Below, one piece after another: positions 61,285 through 64,000 of a stretch of 64,000 bases of DNA (its first letter is position 1; every line of letters begins with the position of its first letter). The stretch covers positions 1,736,001 through 1,800,000 of the forward strand of contig NC_009719.1 of NCBI RefSeq assembly GCF_000017565.1. Reading direction: 5' to 3'. Both the position numbers and the translations under genes were made by a program. Below the pieces are notes generated by a model. The model was not told the DNA's origin. It did not search any database and worked only from the letters and a program-made list of their open reading frames with translations. Source of the DNA: Parvibaculum lavamentivorans DS-1. Its GTDB lineage: Bacteria; Pseudomonadota; Alphaproteobacteria; Parvibaculales; Parvibaculaceae.

Positions 61285-61461
61285 GGAAGGGCGGCAAATT
61301 TCGCCGCCGGTGCGTTTCCGGTCCGGTAAACCTTGCCGCCAGTGCTGCGGGCCGGAACTGGAGGCCTTCATTAAACTGTTGATTTGAAAGAGCAATATCC
61401 GGCTGGCCTTTGTGGTCCGGCGGTTGCAACCGGTTGTGCGGACATAAAAGCTCACCCGGAG

Positions 61462-61674
61462 ATGCCGATGATTACCGACCACGAAATCAACCTGCTTGCC
61501 GCCTATATGGTCGATACGCATGGGCGCAAGGCGCTCTATTACGCCGATACCGCCGTCACCGAGCTTGAGCAGATCGGCGAGAACATGCGCGCCGACGCGT
61601 GGCGGACGCTGCGTTGTGTCGTTCTGGACATGGTGGAAGGGCGCCGCAGCCGCGAAGGCGAGGTTCTCCACTAG
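61462..61674 (+). CDS. Small conserved-looking hypothetical protein
   Basis: 70 residues with a CCGGAG ribosome site before ATG 61462 (a second ATG lies at 61468). The sequence ITDHEINLLAAYMVDTHG and KALYYADTAVTELEQIG predicts three amphipathic helices, ending RRSREGEVLH. I do not know a family. It is a monocistron-like unit between the SDR and the esterase. Confidence 0.65.
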   Translation: MPMITDHEINLLAAYMVDTHGRKALYYADTAVTELEQIGENMRADAWRTLRCVVLDMVEGRRSREGEVLH

Positions 61675-61759
61675 CCGAACTTGCCGCTTGGCGCGGATAG
61701 CGCCCGGCGGCTAAAAGGGTCCTCCAGGAAATAAAAGAGCCGGGGAGGGCCTTTCCGAC

Positions 61760-62701
61760 ATGTCACTCGATCCACAAGCGAAAGCGCTGCTCGACCAGCT
61801 TTCCGCCGATCCGGACGCGCCGCGCCTGATCGATCTGCCGCCGGCCGCGGGGCGCGAGATGTACCGCGCCATGGCCGGCATGCTCGACCTTCAGGGCGTC
61901 GCCATCGGCAAGACCGAGGACCGCACGATCCCGGGCCCGGCGGGCGACATTCCCGTTCGCATCTATACGCCCGTCGCCGCAGGCGGCACCGGCCCGGCGC
62001 TCGTCTATTATCATGGCGGCGGCTGGGTCATCGGCGATCTCGATACGCATGACGCGCTCTGCCGCACGCTGGCCAACGAAGCCGGCTGCAAGGTCATTGC
62101 GGTTCACTACAGGCTTGCGCCCGAAGCGCCGTTTCCGGCCGCCTTCGATGATGCGTTCGCCGCCGTCAAATGGGTCGAGAGCAACTCATCCGAAATCGGC
62201 ATCGACCCGAACCGCATCGCGGTCGCGGGCGACAGCGCGGGTGGCAATCTCGCGGCCGCCGTCTGCCTCCGCGCCAAGGCGGAGAAGAGCCCGGAGATCG
62301 CCTTCCAGCTTCTCATCTATCCGGTCACGGATGCGCCGCGCGGCACACAGTCCTACAAGGATTTCGCCGAAGGCTATTTTCTTGAAGCCGAAGGCATGGA
62401 CTGGTTCTGGAACCACTATGTCGTCAACGCCGGCGAGGACCCCGCCAATCCCTTCGCCGCGCCGCTTCGCGCGCCGACGCTTACCGGTCTGCCGCCGGCC
62501 TATGTCGTCACTGCCGGTTTCGATGTGCTCCGCGATGAGGGCAAGGCCTATGCCGAGGCGCTCAAGAAAGCCGGTGTCGAGGTCGAGTATGTCAATTACG
62601 AAGGCATGATTCACGGCTTCTTCAACCTGCAGGGCGCGCTCGATGTATCGCGCGACGCGGTAAAGGCAGCAGCCAAGGCGCTGAAGGAAGCACTGGCCTA
62701 G
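61760..62701 (+). CDS. Alpha/beta hydrolase, hormone-sensitive-lipase family esterase
   Basis: 313 residues. The oxyanion motif YYHGGGW (HGGG at 85-88), nucleophile S159 in GDSAGGNLA, acid in GFDVLRDEG and histidine in GMIHGFFNL make a complete HSL-type esterase. It is probably cytoplasmic, acting on short or medium acyl esters, for instance products of the BVMO. Its stop overlaps the convergent HAD gene by 4 nt. Confidence 0.93.
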   Translation: MSLDPQAKALLDQLSADPDAPRLIDLPPAAGREMYRAMAGMLDLQGVAIGKTEDRTIPGPAGDIPVRIYTPVAAGGTGPALVYYHGGGWVIGDLDTHDALCRTLANEAGCKVIAVHYRLAPEAPFPAAFDDAFAAVKWVESNSSEIGIDPNRIAVAGDSAGGNLAAAVCLRAKAEKSPEIAFQLLIYPVTDAPRGTQSYKDFAEGYFLEAEGMDWFWNHYVVNAGEDPANPFAAPLRAPTLTGLPPAYVVTAGFDVLRDEGKAYAEALKKAGVEVEYVNYEGMIHGFFNLQGALDVSRDAVKAAAKALKEALA

Positions 62702-63477
62702 GCCAACAATTCATCCACGAATTCGGCCAGGGAGGCGGCGACATGTGCGCCGCCTCTCTTTGCTTTTGAACCGTCTCCGTCGCGATATTTGCCGGTCCTG
62801 ACCAGCACCGCCTGCAACCCGGCGGCGAGTGCGCCCTCAATGTCGCTTTCGAGATCGTCTCCCACCATTGCCACCTCTTCCGGCGCCAGGTCCAATTCCG
62901 CTGCCGCCGTCGTGAAAAAATCGCGGGCGGGTTTGCCGATCAGCTCTGCTTCCACCTCCGCTGCATATTCGAGCGCGGCAACGAAAGGCCCGGCATCCAG
63001 TTCGAAACCGTCTTCGCCGCGAAAGAAACGGTTCTTGCCGAGCGCATAAAGCCGGCCGCCATCCACCAATATGCGGAAAGCGCGGTTCAGCCGCTCGAAG
63101 GTGAAATACTCGCCCGCATCGCCCATCAGCACGGCGTTCGGCGCTGTTGCTTCCGGCGGACAGTCGGGCAGAAGGTCTGGATGAACGAGGAGATGTGCGC
63201 TTGCGCCGTCCCGCTCAAGCACGGAGGCTGCAATGCTCGCCGGCGTCACGATGTCGTTTTCGCCGACATCGAAACCCATCTCCGCCAGCCGTTTCGTCAG
63301 TCCGGCCCTTGTCGTCCGCGTCGTGTTGGTCAGCAGCCGGAACGGCATCTGCCGCTCGCGCAGGTGGCGAACGGCTTCGACGGCGCCGGGCAGCGCCTCG
63401 CTGCCTTGATAGAGAACGCCGCCCACATCGAGCAGCAATCCCCGGATTTCCTCAAGCGGCCTTGTTTTCGGCGTCAT
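62698..63477 (-). CDS. HAD-IIA family hydrolase (LHPP/HDHD2-like)
   Basis: 259 residues. Motif I is LLLDVGGVLY: nucleophile D17 is kept, but the second Asp (residue 19) is Gly, as in the LHPP/HDHD2 branch, which carries a small residue there. Motif II LLTNTT, the cap domain, the motif III lysine in IGKPARDFF and motif IV MVGDDLESDI are normal. It probably dephosphorylates a small phosphoester or phospho-amino acid; reduced activity is possible. Confidence 0.88.
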   Translation of the reverse strand: MTPKTRPLEEIRGLLLDVGGVLYQGSEALPGAVEAVRHLRERQMPFRLLTNTTRTTRAGLTKRLAEMGFDVGENDIVTPASIAASVLERDGASAHLLVHPDLLPDCPPEATAPNAVLMGDAGEYFTFERLNRAFRILVDGGRLYALGKNRFFRGEDGFELDAGPFVAALEYAAEVEAELIGKPARDFFTTAAAELDLAPEEVAMVGDDLESDIEGALAAGLQAVLVRTGKYRDGDGSKAKRGGAHVAASLAEFVDELLA

Positions 63478-63600
63478 GTGGGACCTCGCTTTTGCTCGCG
63501 TCCCCTCCCGGATTTATACGCCCGGTCAAAACTCTAGAGCGGGAATGGAACCGCGCACAAGCATGCGCTATAGGACTTGGAACAACATGGGGAGAGAAAC

Positions 63601-64000
63601 ATGCCTGCGCTCCGCTCGCCGCTCGTTCATCCATTCTCGAATTTCGATGTGCCGCATTTGCTGGCCGTCCATGTCGCGGCGCGGCCAGAGCATCCGTTCC
63701 TGATCTGGGAGCCGTTCGAGGGTGCCGCGAAGACGTGGAGCTACCGTGCCTTCGCGCATGAGGTGGCCCAAGTTGCGGCGGGGCTGAAGAAGCGCGGCGT
63801 GAAGACGGGCGAGCGTGTTCTCATCCATCTCGACAATTGCCCCGAAAGCCTCATCGCCTGGTATGCCTGCGCCCATCTCGGTGCCGTCGCCGTCACCACC
63901 AATGCACGCTCCGTCGAGGATGACCTGATCTACTTCAGCGACCATGCCGAAGTCGTGGGCGCGATCACGCAGCCGGCTTTCGCCTCGCTCGTCGCCGCCT
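63601..64000 (+). CDS. AMP-dependent ligase, N-terminal part (cut by window end)
   Basis: 133 codons are visible. The start MPALRSPLVHPFSNFDVPHLL is followed by FLIWEPFEGAAKTWSYRAF, LKKRGVKTGERVLIHLDNCPE and WYACAHLGAVAVTTNARS, the typical N-terminal subdomain of AMP-forming acyl-CoA ligases (crotonobetaine/carnitine-CoA-ligase-like wording). ATP and catalytic motifs lie beyond the window. GGGAGAG precedes the ATG. Confidence 0.88.
   Translation, partial: MPALRSPLVHPFSNFDVPHLLAVHVAARPEHPFLIWEPFEGAAKTWSYRAFAHEVAQVAAGLKKRGVKTGERVLIHLDNCPESLIAWYACAHLGAVAVTTNARSVEDDLIYFSDHAEVVGAITQPAFASLVAA

Overview
The window is a GC-rich, tightly packed chromosomal segment carrying about 66 protein genes and one tRNA. 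The content points to an aerobic alphaproteobacterium: an alphaproteobacterial-type argH / small lipoprotein / lysA / DUF4175 block, ubiquinone genes of the COQ7 and COQ4 families, a HIG1-domain protein, and a nearly complete central module of the ethylmalonyl-CoA pathway. The mix of acyl-CoA ligases, acyl-CoA dehydrogenases, a Baeyer-Villiger monooxygenase, a haloalkane dehalogenase and glutathione transferases suggests a Parvibaculum-like hydrocarbon or lipid degrader. That genus-level placement is inference. I see no prophage, insertion sequence or CRISPR array.

Layout. 1-5.3 kb: DUF4175 protein (cut by the window start), lysA, a small lipoprotein and argH, with a divergent TlpA-like thioredoxin. 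5.3-13.8 kb: methyltransferase, PAS protein, 3-hydroxybutyryl-CoA dehydrogenase, etfAB, cobalamin adenosyltransferase, cytochrome b561, haloalkane dehalogenase, HIG1 protein and methylsuccinyl-CoA dehydrogenase. 14-18.6 kb: TrkH, an orphan gene with an unusual promoter, a RelBE-type toxin-antitoxin pair, and a persulfide-response locus (MBL dioxygenase, BigR-like regulator, rhodanese). 18.6-26.7 kb: crotonyl-CoA carboxylase/reductase, a diiron protein, BVMO, acyl-CoA dehydrogenase and ethylmalonyl-CoA mutase. 26.9-29 kb: a three-gene operon of unknown function (coiled-coil, membrane and VWA-like proteins). 29-34.8 kb: transporter, acyltransferase, GluQRS, esterase, HNH nuclease, COQ7, DsbB and tRNA-Leu(CAA). 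35.1-38.7 kb: an operon of flavin reductase, type III glutamine synthetase-like ligase, creatininase-family hydrolase and TetR. 38.7-45.8 kb: TetR/COQ4 pair, ArsC-like protein, GNAT, TusA, FATP-type acyl-CoA ligase, LLM flavoprotein and TetR. 45.8-50.5 kb: SDR, GH84 glycosidase with two GSTs, MBL hydrolase. 50.7-54.2 kb: an operon of arylsulfotransferase-like protein, two membrane proteins and a P-loop sulfotransferase. 54.2-64 kb: SDR, two carboxymuconolactone-decarboxylase-family proteins, three acyl-CoA ligases (the last cut by the window end), SDR, esterase and HAD phosphatase.

How they work together. Ccr, Ecm and Mcd catalyse successive steps crotonyl-CoA to ethylmalonyl-CoA to methylsuccinyl-CoA to mesaconyl-CoA. 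Hbd feeds crotonyl-CoA formation, the adenosyltransferase supplies the Ecm cofactor, and EtfAB accepts electrons from Mcd and the other acyl-CoA dehydrogenases. This suits growth on acetyl-CoA-yielding substrates such as fatty acids, which the many ligases would activate. The best candidates for undescribed systems are the 26.9-29.0 kb operon, the 50.7-54.2 kb sulfotransferase operon and the 35.2-38.7 kb amide-chemistry operon. Each is preceded by, or contains, structure that ordinary annotation would leave unexplained.
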